Source: Chloroflexota bacterium (GTDB lineage: Bacteria; Chloroflexota; Anaerolineae; Anaerolineales; Villigracilaceae). Taken from it: DNA of 64,000 nucleotides. Shown here in pieces: positions 52,221 to 60,925 of the stretch (position 1 is the stretch's first letter; each line of letters opens with the position of its first letter). The notes under the pieces are model-generated. The model did no database searches. It worked only from the letters and a program-made list of their open reading frames with translations, and was not told where the DNA came from. The translations under genes and the position numbers were made by a program. The stretch lies in assembly GCA_016195815.1 (NCBI GenBank), contig JACPYX010000020.1, forward strand, positions 30,648 to 94,647, read 5' to 3'.

Positions 52221-52853
52221 TTAAATTCGATCTTCCAATAATTGGAAACGATCTTTGATCTGTAAAATGTGATCCATGCGATGTACCTTGGTCAGCAGAT
52301 ATTTCAGGTTTTCCGGGTGTGGAGAAATTTCAATCGGCGTACGATTTTGTACGGCAATCCCCAATGCCCTTAATTCCCCGATCTTCCTCGGGTTGTTCGT
52401 GATTATATTGATCGAGCGGATTCCCAGGTCGCGGATCATCAGCGCCGCGGCTGTGTAGTTTCGTTCGTCGGGCCGGTGGCCGAGCTGCAGGTTGGCCTCG
52501 ACGGTATCGAGGCCCTCATCCTGTAAATTGTAGGCGTGAAGTTTATCCAGCAGTCCAATACCGCGTCCTTCCTGGCGAAGATACAAGATCACACCGCTCC
52601 CGGCGCGGGCCACCATTTGCATGGCCTGCTCGAGCTGTTCGCCGCAATCGCAGCGCAATGAGCCCAGCACATCGCCCGTAAAACATTCGGAATGCACGCG
52701 CACCAAAACATTTTCCTTCTCATGGACATCGCCCATTACAAAGGCCAGGTGTTCCTTGCCGTCAAAATTGTTGGTAAACAACATGAGTCGAAACATGCCG
52801 TGATGTGTGGGGATGCGGGAAGTAACCTCGCGTCGAGTTGTCCATCGGTCCAT
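52221..52853 (-). CDS. ribA: GTP cyclohydrolase II
   Basis: A 210-aa enzyme opening the GTP imidazole ring, normally the first step of riboflavin synthesis. The zinc-binding HSECFTGDVLGSLRCDCGEQLEQA, the catalytic LYLRQEGRGIGLLDKLHAYNLQD and IITNNPRKI are complete. It has no fused RibB domain and no riboflavin genes are next to it. It leads a set that includes a PTPS-fold enzyme, so its product may be diverted, although the classical PTPS substrate comes from GTP cyclohydrolase I. Confidence 0.92.
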   Translation of the reverse strand: MDRWTTRREVTSRIPTHHGMFRLMLFTNNFDGKEHLAFVMGDVHEKENVLVRVHSECFTGDVLGSLRCDCGEQLEQAMQMVARAGSGVILYLRQEGRGIGLLDKLHAYNLQDEGLDTVEANLQLGHRPDERNYTAAALMIRDLGIRSINIITNNPRKIGELRALGIAVQNRTPIEISPHPENLKYLLTKVHRMDHILQIKDRFQLLEDRI

Positions 52854-52945
52854 GCGTTTTTTTCCAATCTGATAGTTTTATATTCGCCGGTATGCGGGAC
52901 ACACCTTATATAAAAAAAATACGCCGAAATCATGTGGATTGGATT

Positions 52946-53944
52946 TCACACGCGGCGGGCTGAACTGCCTGCCAATAATAACCCCAAACCCCCGATCAGG
53001 ATGTCGCGTGCGCGCATCAGCAATGTGGCACTGATCGCAGAAGACGCGCGAATATCGAAGACTCCCAATGCAAACACCTGGCTGGCTTCGAGCGCGCCCA
53101 GCCCGCCGGGAAGCGGAACGAGAAATGCCAGCCAGCCCGCTGTCCAGGCTGCGATAGTTTGCCAAAAGGTCAAATGGATTTGCAGAAAAGATGTCAGCAT
53201 AAAATATTCGCCAACCATCGCGGCAGCCGCCAGAACTGAAACAAAAGTCGCGGATAACAATGCCGACGTGTGCCGGCGGCAGAACGTCCCGGCCATCCAT
53301 TCGGCGGCGCGAATGAAGCGCACAAGTTTTGCATTTTGCGGGACGAATGGCAGGGCGCGCAGGAATGCCGTCAGCGGGTGCCTGGCGCGCATCATCAGGC
53401 TGATGTGGATGACGGGCCATAACAAAAGGATGACAAGCCCGATCAGACTCACGAGAAGCGGCGCGCCGTTTCGCGAGAAAATCCCCGCCTGGAGCAGGGC
53501 CGTTAATCCGAACGCCAGCAGGACGAAGCTGGCGAGGAACTCGAGCAATTTGTCCATGATGACGGAGGCTGTGGCGCGCGTAAAGCTCAGGCCATATTTG
53601 CGTTGCAGATATAAAACCTGGAGCGGCTCGCCGCCCACTTGCGGCCCGAGCGTGAAGTAACTGACGCCAAAGACTGCGAGGCGCACGCCGATCAGCGGAA
53701 CATATTTCACGCTTTTATTCCCTGCGCGGACAATGATCCACCAGCGCGCGGTGATAAGAAGATAGATGATTGTGTCAATGCTGAGGATGGCAATGATCTG
53801 CCAAAGTTGGAGTTGTTTGAGTGTCTTCCAAATGTCGGTTAACGGCGCGTTGCGGAGGGCAAAGTAGAGCAGAACACCGGGCAAAAGATACACCGCGAAG
53901 ACGCGCAGCGCGCGAAGGATTTTTCTTTCCGTCACCTTAACCAT
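52946..53944 (-). CDS. Lysylphosphatidylglycerol-synthase-TM / flippase-like membrane protein
   Basis: A 332-aa protein with about eight hydrophobic segments, of the UPF0104 (AglD/MprF-TM) family. The conserved YFTLGPQVGGEPLQVLYLQRKYG and LVPLPGGLGALEASQVFALG segments are visible. Relatives flip or transfer lipid-linked groups. It precedes a PlsC-like acyltransferase gene in the opposite order of transcription, suggesting membrane-lipid work. Confidence 0.85.
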   Translation of the reverse strand: MVKVTERKILRALRVFAVYLLPGVLLYFALRNAPLTDIWKTLKQLQLWQIIAILSIDTIIYLLITARWWIIVRAGNKSVKYVPLIGVRLAVFGVSYFTLGPQVGGEPLQVLYLQRKYGLSFTRATASVIMDKLLEFLASFVLLAFGLTALLQAGIFSRNGAPLLVSLIGLVILLLWPVIHISLMMRARHPLTAFLRALPFVPQNAKLVRFIRAAEWMAGTFCRRHTSALLSATFVSVLAAAAMVGEYFMLTSFLQIHLTFWQTIAAWTAGWLAFLVPLPGGLGALEASQVFALGVFDIRASSAISATLLMRARDILIGGLGLLLAGSSARRV

Positions 53945-53992
53945 CTTCCTTCGGGAGAGGGCCGCAAAGCGGGGGCGAAGGAGGTTGTGCGC
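53945..53992. repeat. Dispersed repeat remnant
   Basis: CCTTCGGGAGAGGGCCG followed by GGGGGCGAAGGAGG, a variant of the intergenic repeat seen at 56735-56778. Confidence 0.45.
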
Positions 53993-54877
53993 TCATAACG
54001 CAGAGACTCCCTCGCCATCGGGCGGATTTTCCATCAAGCGTTTCATCTCGGCCAGCACGGCCTGGTGTATGGCTTGTGTGCTCGTTGTCCCCAAATCTTT
54101 AACCGTAATCGGCTTTCCAATTTGAACCGTCACCGTAATGGGTTTTATATTCAAGGCGACCATCGCCAACAACTGGAAGGCCGCGGCTAACTTTTCTCTT
54201 TCATCTTTTGTTTTCTTTAGTTTTATCAATGGATGATTTGCGGTTTTTTTCCAAATTACGTTTTTCACCAGCACCGGCAAAATCGCCGCATCAGGGGCCA
54301 GACGAATGAATATACCGACGCTGCCCGTCCAATCTTTGAGCGATTCAATTGCGCCTGAATAGACGTCCGGGTCGGGTTCGACACGGCCTGCGGGAAAAGT
54401 CAGCGCCGCGCCGCCGTTGCGGAGATGTGTGCCGACTTGCCGCACGAGCGCCACGCGCGCCGACGAATTGTCGGTGACGTAGAAGAGTCGCTCGCTGATG
54501 TTGGGAAGCGAAACGAGGAATGGACGGTTGAGCGCGATGATCTTCAAGTCGGCGCGGCCGAGCGCGCCAAACAGCGCCAATGTGTCGGTCAGGCCGGGAT
54601 GATTGGATAAAGCCAGAAAAGCGGAGGCCGGTATTCGGTCCGCGCCAAAGACGCGCACGCCGCGAACGTAGAGTCGTTCGGTGCGGCGCGCAGCCTCCAC
54701 GAGTCCGTTTACGCCGATGGCCGAATCGAAATCCAAAATTTGTTGCGCGAACTTGCGCGCCGGTGCATGAAAGAGCCGCCGCGCGGCGCGGGCCAGCGCG
54801 GGCCGGTTCTGAAATCCAAAAGCCGAGACGAGGTCGTCAAGATTGATTTGTGTGAGCGCGTCAATGGGAGAGGACAT
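53993..54877 (-). CDS. PlsC-like lysophospholipid acyltransferase
   Basis: A 294-aa acyltransferase with NHPGLTD (the NHx4D catalytic box, about residues 90-96) and FPAGRVEPDP in place of the usual FPEGTRS block. It probably acylates glycerol-phosphate or a related lipid. The ATG overlaps the clpS stop by one base (TAATG). Confidence 0.8.
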   Translation of the reverse strand: MSSPIDALTQINLDDLVSAFGFQNRPALARAARRLFHAPARKFAQQILDFDSAIGVNGLVEAARRTERLYVRGVRVFGADRIPASAFLALSNHPGLTDTLALFGALGRADLKIIALNRPFLVSLPNISERLFYVTDNSSARVALVRQVGTHLRNGGAALTFPAGRVEPDPDVYSGAIESLKDWTGSVGIFIRLAPDAAILPVLVKNVIWKKTANHPLIKLKKTKDEREKLAAAFQLLAMVALNIKPITVTVQIGKPITVKDLGTTSTQAIHQAVLAEMKRLMENPPDGEGVSAL

Positions 54878-55188
54878 TACTCCGGTTCCATCGTGAATTG
54901 GAGCGGATAACTTTTCAGCCGCGCTGCGAAATGCGCCTGGCCGATGCGCCGGCGCGCTTCGGGCCTGGGCAATGTTTGCACATAGGCCAGGCCGTTGAGA
55001 TGCGCGGTGTACATAATGTGTGACGCATTTGGATCGGGGACAAAAAAGATCGTGAGCAGGACATGAATTACGAAGTCCATCGGCGTCACGTCGTCGTTGT
55101 GAATGATGACGCGGTAGAGCGGCTCTTCGGCAGTTTTCTTTTGCTGATCTTCATGTATGCCAGGGACGATCTTCGAGTCGGGAGTCAT
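54877..55188 (-). CDS. clpS: ATP-dependent Clp protease adaptor ClpS
   Basis: A 103-aa N-degron adaptor for ClpAP/ClpCP. The signature LYRVIIHNDDVTPMDFVIHVL contains the substrate-binding Asn/Asp residues; the YTAHLNGLAYV part carries the conserved His. No clpA or clpC is adjacent. It is translationally coupled to the acyltransferase. Confidence 0.93.
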   Translation of the reverse strand: MTPDSKIVPGIHEDQQKKTAEEPLYRVIIHNDDVTPMDFVIHVLLTIFFVPDPNASHIMYTAHLNGLAYVQTLPRPEARRRIGQAHFAARLKSYPLQFTMEPE

Positions 55189-55242
55189 TGCCGAAGATTA
55201 TACTGCTTTCGTGTTGATGGGATTATCGTATCACGCAAAACG

Positions 55243-55270
55243 AAACCCGCCTCATTGCGGAGACGGGTTC
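55243..55270 (-). terminator. Terminator of the 2-oxoacid:ferredoxin oxidoreductase operon
   Basis: AACCCGCCTC (55244-55253) pairs with GAGACGGGTT (55260-55269) with one wobble; the minus strand continues with TTCGTTTT. Confidence 0.75.
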
Positions 55271-55297
55271 ACTGAACATTGATTACTGTTTGCCGAC

Positions 55298-55846
55298 TTA
55301 CGCCGGTATTTTTTGCGCGGCTTCAAATCCGCGTTTGAGCGCCTCATAATTCTTCGGCAAAAGATGTTTGTGCCGCGCGGGCAAATGGGCTTCGAGCGCC
55401 TTCTCAACATCCTTCAGTGTGATCTCAGGCAAAGCCGTTAACAACGCGCCGACCGCCACCATGTTCATCAGTTTCTTGTCGCCGATCTCCTCGGCAATTT
55501 CGTTGCATGGCACAAGGATCACGTGGATGTCGCCGCGCTTCGCGCCGCGGTCCACCATGGATTGATTGACGATCAGCGTGCCGCCTTTTTGCAAAGTATC
55601 TTCGTATTTGTCGAATGACGGTAAATTGAGCGCAATGGCCAGCGGCGGATTCTTGACGAGCGGCGAGCCGATTTCATTGTCTGCGATGACAATCGTGCAA
55701 TTGGCTGTCCCGCCGCGCATTTCCGGGCCGTAGGACGGGATCCACGTTACTTGCCTGCCCGAGTCCATGGCAGCGTATGCCACAACCTGTCCGCTGAAAA
55801 GGACGCCCTGTCCGCCAAAGCCGGCGATGATGATTTCTTTTTGCAT
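55298..55846 (-). CDS. 2-oxoacid:ferredoxin oxidoreductase, gamma subunit
   Basis: A 182-aa subunit with the family start IIIAGFGGQGVLFSGQVVAYAAM and GPEMRGGTANCTIVIAD. It is part of a four-subunit ferredoxin-dependent enzyme that oxidises (or reductively carboxylates) a 2-oxoacid with CoA. It is the last gene of the ferredoxin-alpha-beta-gamma operon. The gap to the beta gene holds a dispersed repeat. Confidence 0.92.
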   Translation of the reverse strand: MQKEIIIAGFGGQGVLFSGQVVAYAAMDSGRQVTWIPSYGPEMRGGTANCTIVIADNEIGSPLVKNPPLAIALNLPSFDKYEDTLQKGGTLIVNQSMVDRGAKRGDIHVILVPCNEIAEEIGDKKLMNMVAVGALLTALPEITLKDVEKALEAHLPARHKHLLPKNYEALKRGFEAAQKIPA

Positions 55847-55851
55847 ATTTG

Positions 55852-55950
55852 CTCACTCCGTGAGCAGAGAGTGGAGAGTAGGGAGCAGAGACTGGTTACT
55901 GAACACTGGTTGCTCTGCTACTCTCTATTTATCTTCTCTCTACTCTCTAA
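55852..55950. repeat. Dispersed repeat in the beta-gamma gap
   Basis: AGAGTGGAGAGTAGGGAGCAG and, after ACTGGTTACTGAACACTGG, the complementary GCTCTGCTACTCTC form an imperfect inverted repeat. Confidence 0.6.
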
Positions 55951-55951
55951 C

Positions 55952-56728
55952 CTAGATTTTTATCTGTGCCGCGCCCGCGCTGAGCTTGTAATCGCCGAGC
56001 GGGAAGTAGGGCACCATTTTTTCTTCCACAAACTTCAACGCGTCCACCGGCTTCATGTTCCAGTTGACCGGGCAGGTGGACAGCAGTTCGACCAGCGAGA
56101 AGCCCAACCCGCGTATCTGGGTCTCGAACGCGATGCGAATGGCTTTCTTGGCAAGACGGATATTCTTCGGATCATGCAGACTACGGCGCACGACATAGCC
56201 CGCACCGTCGAGCGTGGATAGCATCTCCGATACGCGAATCGGATAACCTTGTGTCTCCACATCGCGGCCATTCGGAGACGACGTGGTCTTCATGCCGGGC
56301 AAAGTGGTGGGGGCCATCTGTCCGCCGGTCATGCCGTAGTTGGCGTTGTTGATGAAGATCACGGTGATGTTCTCGCCGCGTGCCGCGGCGTGGACGATCT
56401 CGCCCATGCCGATAGAGGCGAGATCGCCGTCGCCCTGGTAGGTAAAGACCACACGCTCCGGCATGACGCGTTTGATGCCCGTCGCCATGGCGGGCGCGCG
56501 TCCATGCGGCGCTTCCACGAAATCCGTTTCGAAATAGTTGTAAGCGAAGACCGCACATCCCACCGGCGCGACGCCGATGGTTTTGTCCAGCACGCCCATT
56601 TCCTCCAGCACTTCCGCCACGAGCCGATGCGCCACGCCATGTGTGCATCCCGGGCAGTAATGAGTCGGTGTATCGGTAAAGCCTTCGGGCCGTTCGTAAA
56701 CCAAATTGTTGGGAGCAGTTGTTACCAT
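55952..56728 (-). CDS. 2-oxoacid:ferredoxin oxidoreductase, beta (thiamine-diphosphate) subunit
   Basis: A 258-aa TPP-binding subunit. [12 protein letters not shown] provides cluster/TPP-site residues, and the TPP-magnesium motif [17 protein letters not shown] ... [11 protein letters not shown] is complete. It pairs with the alpha subunit encoded 51 bp upstream. Confidence 0.93.
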   Translation of the reverse strand: MVTTAPNNLVYERPEGFTDTPTHYCPGCTHGVAHRLVAEVLEEMGVLDKTIGVAPVGCAVFAYNYFETDFVEAPHGRAPAMATGIKRVMPERVVFTYQGDGDLASIGMGEIVHAAARGENITVIFINNANYGMTGGQMAPTTLPGMKTTSSPNGRDVETQGYPIRVSEMLSTLDGAGYVVRRSLHDPKNIRLAKKAIRIAFETQIRGLGFSLVELLSTCPVNWNMKPVDALKFVEEKMVPYFPLGDYKLSAGAAQIKI

Positions 56729-56734
56729 ATTTCC

Positions 56735-56778
56735 TCTTCGTCCCCTCTCCCTAAATGGGAGAGAGGCAGGGGGTGAGG
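56735..56778. repeat. Dispersed repeat in the alpha-beta gap
   Basis: CCCCTCTCCC-TAAAT-GGGAGAGAGG followed by CAGGGGGTGAGGG, a widespread short palindromic intergenic repeat. Confidence 0.65.
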
Positions 56779-56779
56779 G

Positions 56780-57892
56780 CTAATGAGCCATCATTCTCTC
56801 GAACCATTCTTCACGCGGATTGACTTCCAGACTCAACCTGCTCGATGCGACGCGCTGAATCTCGCTCAACACCTCATCGGGGAAAGGCACTACGCCGCCG
56901 AGTCTTCCATAGAACTCAACGGGCACGCGTCCTTTCACGGACAAGCGAACGTCTTCCAGCATTTGGCCGGTGTTCATCTCGACGACCAGCAATCCCTGAA
57001 CGCGCTGGACAAGTTCATCAATGACTTTATGCGGGAACGGGCTGACCGTGACCGGCCGCAACAACCCGACCTTGATACCTTGAGCGCGCGCGGCTCGCAC
57101 CGCGGACAACGCCACGCGTCCGGCTGTGCCGAAGCCGATCACCACGAACTCGGCATCGTCGAGGAAATATTCCTTGTAGCGGACTTCATCCTGCTGAATA
57201 TGTTTCCAGCGTTCGAGCAGGCGCAGGTTGGTTACTTCCTCCGCGTATGGGTCGAGATAGATCGAAGTCAGAATGCGGCGCTCGCGCTTGCCCATCTTTC
57301 CATTTGTGGCCCACTCCCAATCCTTGCGTTGAATGGGTTTCATCTCAGGCATTTGAATGGGTTCCATCATCTGGCCGATGGAACCATCCAGGATGATCAT
57401 GCAGATGCTTCGATATTTCTCGGCCAGGTCGAACGAAAGGACGGTCAGGTCAATTGCTTCCTGCACGGATGCCGGGGCCAGCACGATTGGGAAATAATCG
57501 CCGTGACCGCCGCCATGCACGGCATGGCTGTAGTCCGCTTGCGAGGGGGCGATGTTGCCCAGGCCCGGCCCGCCGCGCATCACGTTGACCAGCACCGCGG
57601 GAATTTCGGTGCCTGCAATGTATGAGAGTCCTTCCATCATCAGGCTGACACCCGGGCTGGACGAGGTGGACATGACGCGCACGCCGGCGCAGGCCGCGCC
57701 ATAGACCATGTTGATCGCGCCCAGCTCACTCTCGGCTTGCAAAAAAGTGCGGCCCAATTCCGGCATCCGCCGCGACAGGTATTCCAAAACTTCGGTTTGA
57801 GGAGTGATCGGGTAACCGAAATACGCTTCAAGTCCCGCGCGAACGGCGGCCTCGGCGATAGCTTCGTTGCCTTTCCATAATTCACGAGTCAT
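56780..57892 (-). CDS. 2-oxoacid:ferredoxin oxidoreductase, alpha subunit (VorB/KorA-like)
   Basis: A 370-aa subunit matching the VorB-type pattern: [64 protein letters not shown] and [17 protein letters not shown]. Branched-chain 2-oxoacid or 2-oxoglutarate are the likely substrates; motif reading does not separate them. Confidence 0.9.
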   Translation of the reverse strand: MTRELWKGNEAIAEAAVRAGLEAYFGYPITPQTEVLEYLSRRMPELGRTFLQAESELGAINMVYGAACAGVRVMSTSSSPGVSLMMEGLSYIAGTEIPAVLVNVMRGGPGLGNIAPSQADYSHAVHGGGHGDYFPIVLAPASVQEAIDLTVLSFDLAEKYRSICMIILDGSIGQMMEPIQMPEMKPIQRKDWEWATNGKMGKRERRILTSIYLDPYAEEVTNLRLLERWKHIQQDEVRYKEYFLDDAEFVVIGFGTAGRVALSAVRAARAQGIKVGLLRPVTVSPFPHKVIDELVQRVQGLLVVEMNTGQMLEDVRLSVKGRVPVEFYGRLGGVVPFPDEVLSEIQRVASSRLSLEVNPREEWFERMMAH

Positions 57893-57909
57893 AAAATTCT
57901 CCGAGTCTC

Positions 57910-57973
57910 ACCGCGAAGACGCGAAGGGCGCGAAGTGTTTAAGGATTCTTCGCGTTCTTCGTTCCTTCGCGGT
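57910..57973. repeat. Dispersed repeat in the ferredoxin-alpha gap
   Basis: ACCGCGAAG ... CTTCGCGGT with internal CGCGAAG units on one arm and TTCGCG units on the other; a hairpin-forming intergenic repeat. Confidence 0.65.
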
Positions 57974-57977
57974 TGAT

Positions 57978-58220
57978 TTATGCGGCGGTTGGAACCGCCT
58001 TTGTCACTTCGCGATAAACCGTGATCGCCGCGTCGGGACAGACGATGGCGCAAATAGCACACCCCGTGCAGCCGTCCGTGAAGATGTGCGCGGGGTGGTA
58101 TCCTTTCGGCGTCAGCCGGGACATGTCCAATTCCATGACCTCCTGCGGACAGGCGCTGATACATAATTCACAACCTTTGCAGTACAAGTCACTGACTTCG
58201 ATCCAACCTTTTGCAGGCAT
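57978..58220 (-). CDS. 2-oxoacid:ferredoxin oxidoreductase, ferredoxin (delta) subunit
   Basis: An 80-aa 2[4Fe-4S] ferredoxin-like subunit with CKGCELCISACP and CTGCAICAIVCP. It is the first gene of the oxidoreductase operon and passes electrons from the TPP site to external ferredoxin. Confidence 0.92.
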   Translation of the reverse strand: MPAKGWIEVSDLYCKGCELCISACPQEVMELDMSRLTPKGYHPAHIFTDGCTGCAICAIVCPDAAITVYREVTKAVPTAA

Positions 58221-58345
58221 CGAGCCTCCTTATATGAGAAGTTGGAGATTATTTGGCAAAATACCTTGCCAGCCTGATTATGTCCGTTTGTTTTAGAGCC
58301 GAGTAGTGCCATGCGTCATGAGAGTAGTGTACAAATATCCTTCAT

Positions 58346-58374
58346 TTGCGCTGGGATTTTTGTTCAAATAAAAA
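58346..58374 (+). promoter_or_regulatory. Candidate thiolase promoter
   Basis: TTGCGC (58346-58351), 17-bp spacer, TAAAAA (58369-58374). Confidence 0.45.
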
Positions 58375-58392
58375 TCAACTCAAATTTTATGT

Positions 58393-58419
58393 GAGACGGC
58401 CATTGGCCGTCTCTTTTTT
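58393..58419 (+). terminator. Leader terminator upstream of the thiolase gene
   Basis: GAGACGGCC-ATT-GGCCGTCTC with six T residues. The nearest upstream gene is on the other strand, so on the plus strand the only transcript it can stop is the thiolase leader. Confidence 0.7.
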
Positions 58420-58461
58420 GTCGGTGGTAGAATCACAACCAGATTCTCTTTGGAGGAATAC

Positions 58462-59673
58462 ATGACCGAAGTCGTGATCATTGACGCGATCCGCACGCCG
58501 ATCGGCGCATTGGGCGGGATTCTCTCTCCGCTCAGGCCGGACGATTTGGCGGCTCTCGTTATCAAAGAAATTGTCTCACGCAACCAGCTCGACCCAACAC
58601 TCGTTGAGGAAGTTTATTTCGGATGCGCCAACCAGGCTGGCGAAGATAACCGCAACGTGGCGCGCATGGCCGCGCTGTTGGCCGGGCTTCCCGTCGAAGT
58701 GGCGGGTGTGACCGTGAACCGGCTGTGCGCCTCGGGCTTGAACGCCGTCAATCAGGCGGCGCGCGCCATCCGCGCCGGCGAAGGCGATGTGTTCATCGCG
58801 GGCGGAGTCGAATCCATGAGCCGCGCGCCATATTCGCTTCCCAAAGCGGAGGCGGGATTTTCGTTCGGCAATCTCACCGCCTGGGACACGGCTCTCGGCT
58901 GGCGTTATCCGAACCCGAAGATGAAAGAAAAATACGGTACTCATGCGATGGGCGAGACCGCCGAAAATATTGCGGCAGAAAAACCGCACATCACGCGCGT
59001 CAAACAGGATGCGTTTGCCCTGCGTTCGCATCAACTTGCAATCGCCGCGATTGATGCAGGCAAGTTCGCTGAAGAAATTTTGCCCGTGCCGATTCCGCAG
59101 AAAAAGGGCGATCCGATTCTTGCAGCGACCGACGAACGTCCGCGCCGCGACACGACTATGGAATCTCTCGCCCGGCTCAAGCCCGCCTTCCGCGCTGAAG
59201 GCGGAACCGTGACCGCCGGCAATTCGTCTGGACTCAACGACGGCGCGGCCGCGTTGCTGTTGATGAGCGCGGACAAAGCCAAAGAATTGAATTTCGAACC
59301 GTTGGCGCGCATTGTTGCATCCGCTGCGGCCGGAGTCCCGCCGCGCGTGATGGGCTACGGTCCGATTCCGGCTACAAAGAAAGCGCTTCAACGCGCCGGC
59401 TTGCAAATGAAAGACCTCGGCCTGATCGAGTTGAACGAAGCCTTTGCGGTTCAATCGCTGGCCGTGATCGAAGACTTCGGCGTTGACCCGGAAATCGTCA
59501 ACGTCAATGGCGGCGCCATCGCGCTGGGGCATCCGCTCGGCTGTTCGGGCGCGCGCATCCTGACGACTCTGCTTTATGAAATGAAACGCCGCGCAAACGT
59601 CAAATATGGGCTGGCAACTTTGTGTGTCGGCGTCGGTCAGGGCGAATCAACCATCGTGGAATTTATGAGTTAG
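58462..59673 (+). CDS. Acetyl-CoA acetyltransferase (thiolase)
   Basis: A 403-aa thiolase condensing or cleaving acyl-CoA. The acylated Cys is in [19 protein letters not shown] (near residue 90), the His in [18 protein letters not shown] and the second Cys in [16 protein letters not shown] 58462 follows TTGGAGG; an in-frame ATG at 58450 is less well placed. It is probably degradative or general in role. The transcript must pass a leader terminator. Confidence 0.94.
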   Translation: MTEVVIIDAIRTPIGALGGILSPLRPDDLAALVIKEIVSRNQLDPTLVEEVYFGCANQAGEDNRNVARMAALLAGLPVEVAGVTVNRLCASGLNAVNQAARAIRAGEGDVFIAGGVESMSRAPYSLPKAEAGFSFGNLTAWDTALGWRYPNPKMKEKYGTHAMGETAENIAAEKPHITRVKQDAFALRSHQLAIAAIDAGKFAEEILPVPIPQKKGDPILAATDERPRRDTTMESLARLKPAFRAEGGTVTAGNSSGLNDGAAALLLMSADKAKELNFEPLARIVASAAAGVPPRVMGYGPIPATKKALQRAGLQMKDLGLIELNEAFAVQSLAVIEDFGVDPEIVNVNGGAIALGHPLGCSGARILTTLLYEMKRRANVKYGLATLCVGVGQGESTIVEFMS

Positions 59674-59678
59674 AAAGC

Positions 59679-59760
59679 TGGCAAGTTGAAAAGTTTTGAA
59701 CCCGCCGCCCTGAGCATGTCGAAGGGTCTCAACCTTCCAGCTTTTAAACCTGCCAACTAT
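59679..59760. repeat. Composite dispersed repeat
   Basis: Contains GTTGAAAAGTTTTGAACC, the CCCTGAGCATGTCGAAGGGT unit and CTTTTAAACCTGCCAAC, the same element types as at 50301 and 49672. Confidence 0.65.
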
Positions 59761-59772
59761 TTTAGGAGAACA

Positions 59773-60924
59773 ATGAAACGCATATCATCTTTTCTGTTTT
59801 TGCTTTCTTTGCTGACCGCTTGCAGCGCGCCGAATCAAGTTCCGATTCCCATCACACAGGGGCCAACGCTCGCGGCGGAAACTCCCGCGCCGGTTGGCAT
59901 CAACGCCCCGATTGTCTCAGCGCCCGGGTTGGCTGCGCTGCGCATGATTGACGAGAATGGTGGCTGGGGCGTCACCGATACGCAAATTGTCCGCACCGAC
60001 GATGGCGGTGTGACGTGGTACGACGTGAGTCCTTCCGGCGTTGGCTCGCTAGGTTACGCGGCCACTTTCGATTTTTTGGATTCACAGCGCGGCTGGGTGG
60101 TCATCGCGGATTCATCCGATCCATTAAAAGGGACGATGGTTCGCACCACCGACGGCGGCGCAACCTGGACGACGATCCCCGTTCCATTCAGCGGCGGCGA
60201 TATTCAATTCCTCGATGCAAACAATGGCTGGGTCATGGCCAGTCTCGGCGTGGGCGCGGGTTCGATGGGCGTTGCAGTCTTTCAAACAACGGATGGCGGC
60301 TCCACCTGGACTCAAACCTACACCAATGATCCGAATCAACAAGGTGCGGGCGACAGCCTGCCGCTCGGCGGTCTCAAAGACGGGATCACTGCGCTTGACA
60401 TGCAAAATGCCTGGATCGGCGGAGTCACCTATGCCCCCGGCGTGGTTTATTTGTACAAAACGTCAGACGCAGGTCGTTCGTGGGCTCTGAATCCGGCCCC
60501 GATCCCCGCGGGATACGAGCAGGCCGAGTTCGAAACCATCGGCCCCAAATTTGTCTCATCCATAGACGCGTATCTGCCCGTTCACATTTCTTCTCAAAAC
60601 GGCGTCCTGCTTGCCGTCTATGCCTCGCACGACGGCGGCGCAAATTGGGCGCTGACTCCGACGATGATCCCGCAAGGCGGCACGCTGGATTTTGTCTCGC
60701 CGAAAGATGGCTTTGTGTGGAATGCCACCGCGTTCTACGTAACGCGCGACGGCGCGCAAACCTGGACGATCATCCCGCCTGACGTTGCTTTTGGCGATAG
60801 CTTTGCCGGAATGGATTTCGTCAACGCAACCACCGGCTTTGTTCTGACCAACGATGTGAGCGGCGCGCGCAATTTATATAAAACGACGGATGGCGGCGCG
60901 ACCTGGATCGCTTTAGGAAAATAA
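59773..60924 (+). CDS. Lipoprotein with YCF48/BNR-type beta-propeller
   Basis: A 383-aa secreted lipoprotein: signal peptide with lipobox (SLLTAC, Cys about 17) and a propeller built of repeated units ending in T-D-G-G-x-T-W (visible at least six times, e.g. TTDGGATW, QTTDGGSTW). YCF48-like proteins assist photosystem II assembly in phototrophs; in non-phototrophs the role is unknown, probably protein or glycan binding. ATG 59773 with AGGAGAA is used; an upstream in-frame extension is repeat-derived. Confidence 0.85.
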   Translation: MKRISSFLFLLSLLTACSAPNQVPIPITQGPTLAAETPAPVGINAPIVSAPGLAALRMIDENGGWGVTDTQIVRTDDGGVTWYDVSPSGVGSLGYAATFDFLDSQRGWVVIADSSDPLKGTMVRTTDGGATWTTIPVPFSGGDIQFLDANNGWVMASLGVGAGSMGVAVFQTTDGGSTWTQTYTNDPNQQGAGDSLPLGGLKDGITALDMQNAWIGGVTYAPGVVYLYKTSDAGRSWALNPAPIPAGYEQAEFETIGPKFVSSIDAYLPVHISSQNGVLLAVYASHDGGANWALTPTMIPQGGTLDFVSPKDGFVWNATAFYVTRDGAQTWTIIPPDVAFGDSFAGMDFVNATTGFVLTNDVSGARNLYKTTDGGATWIALGK

Positions 60925-60925
60925 C

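Noticed and set aside
56783..57625. 280-codon plus-strand ORF
   Set aside because: Antisense shadow of the oxidoreductase alpha subunit; His/Arg-rich and without domain features.
55850..57975. CRISPR array
   Set aside because: The repeats are different families, each present once or twice, with no regular spacer pattern or cas genes.
58576..59532. 318-codon minus-strand ORF
   Set aside because: Antisense shadow of the thiolase gene.
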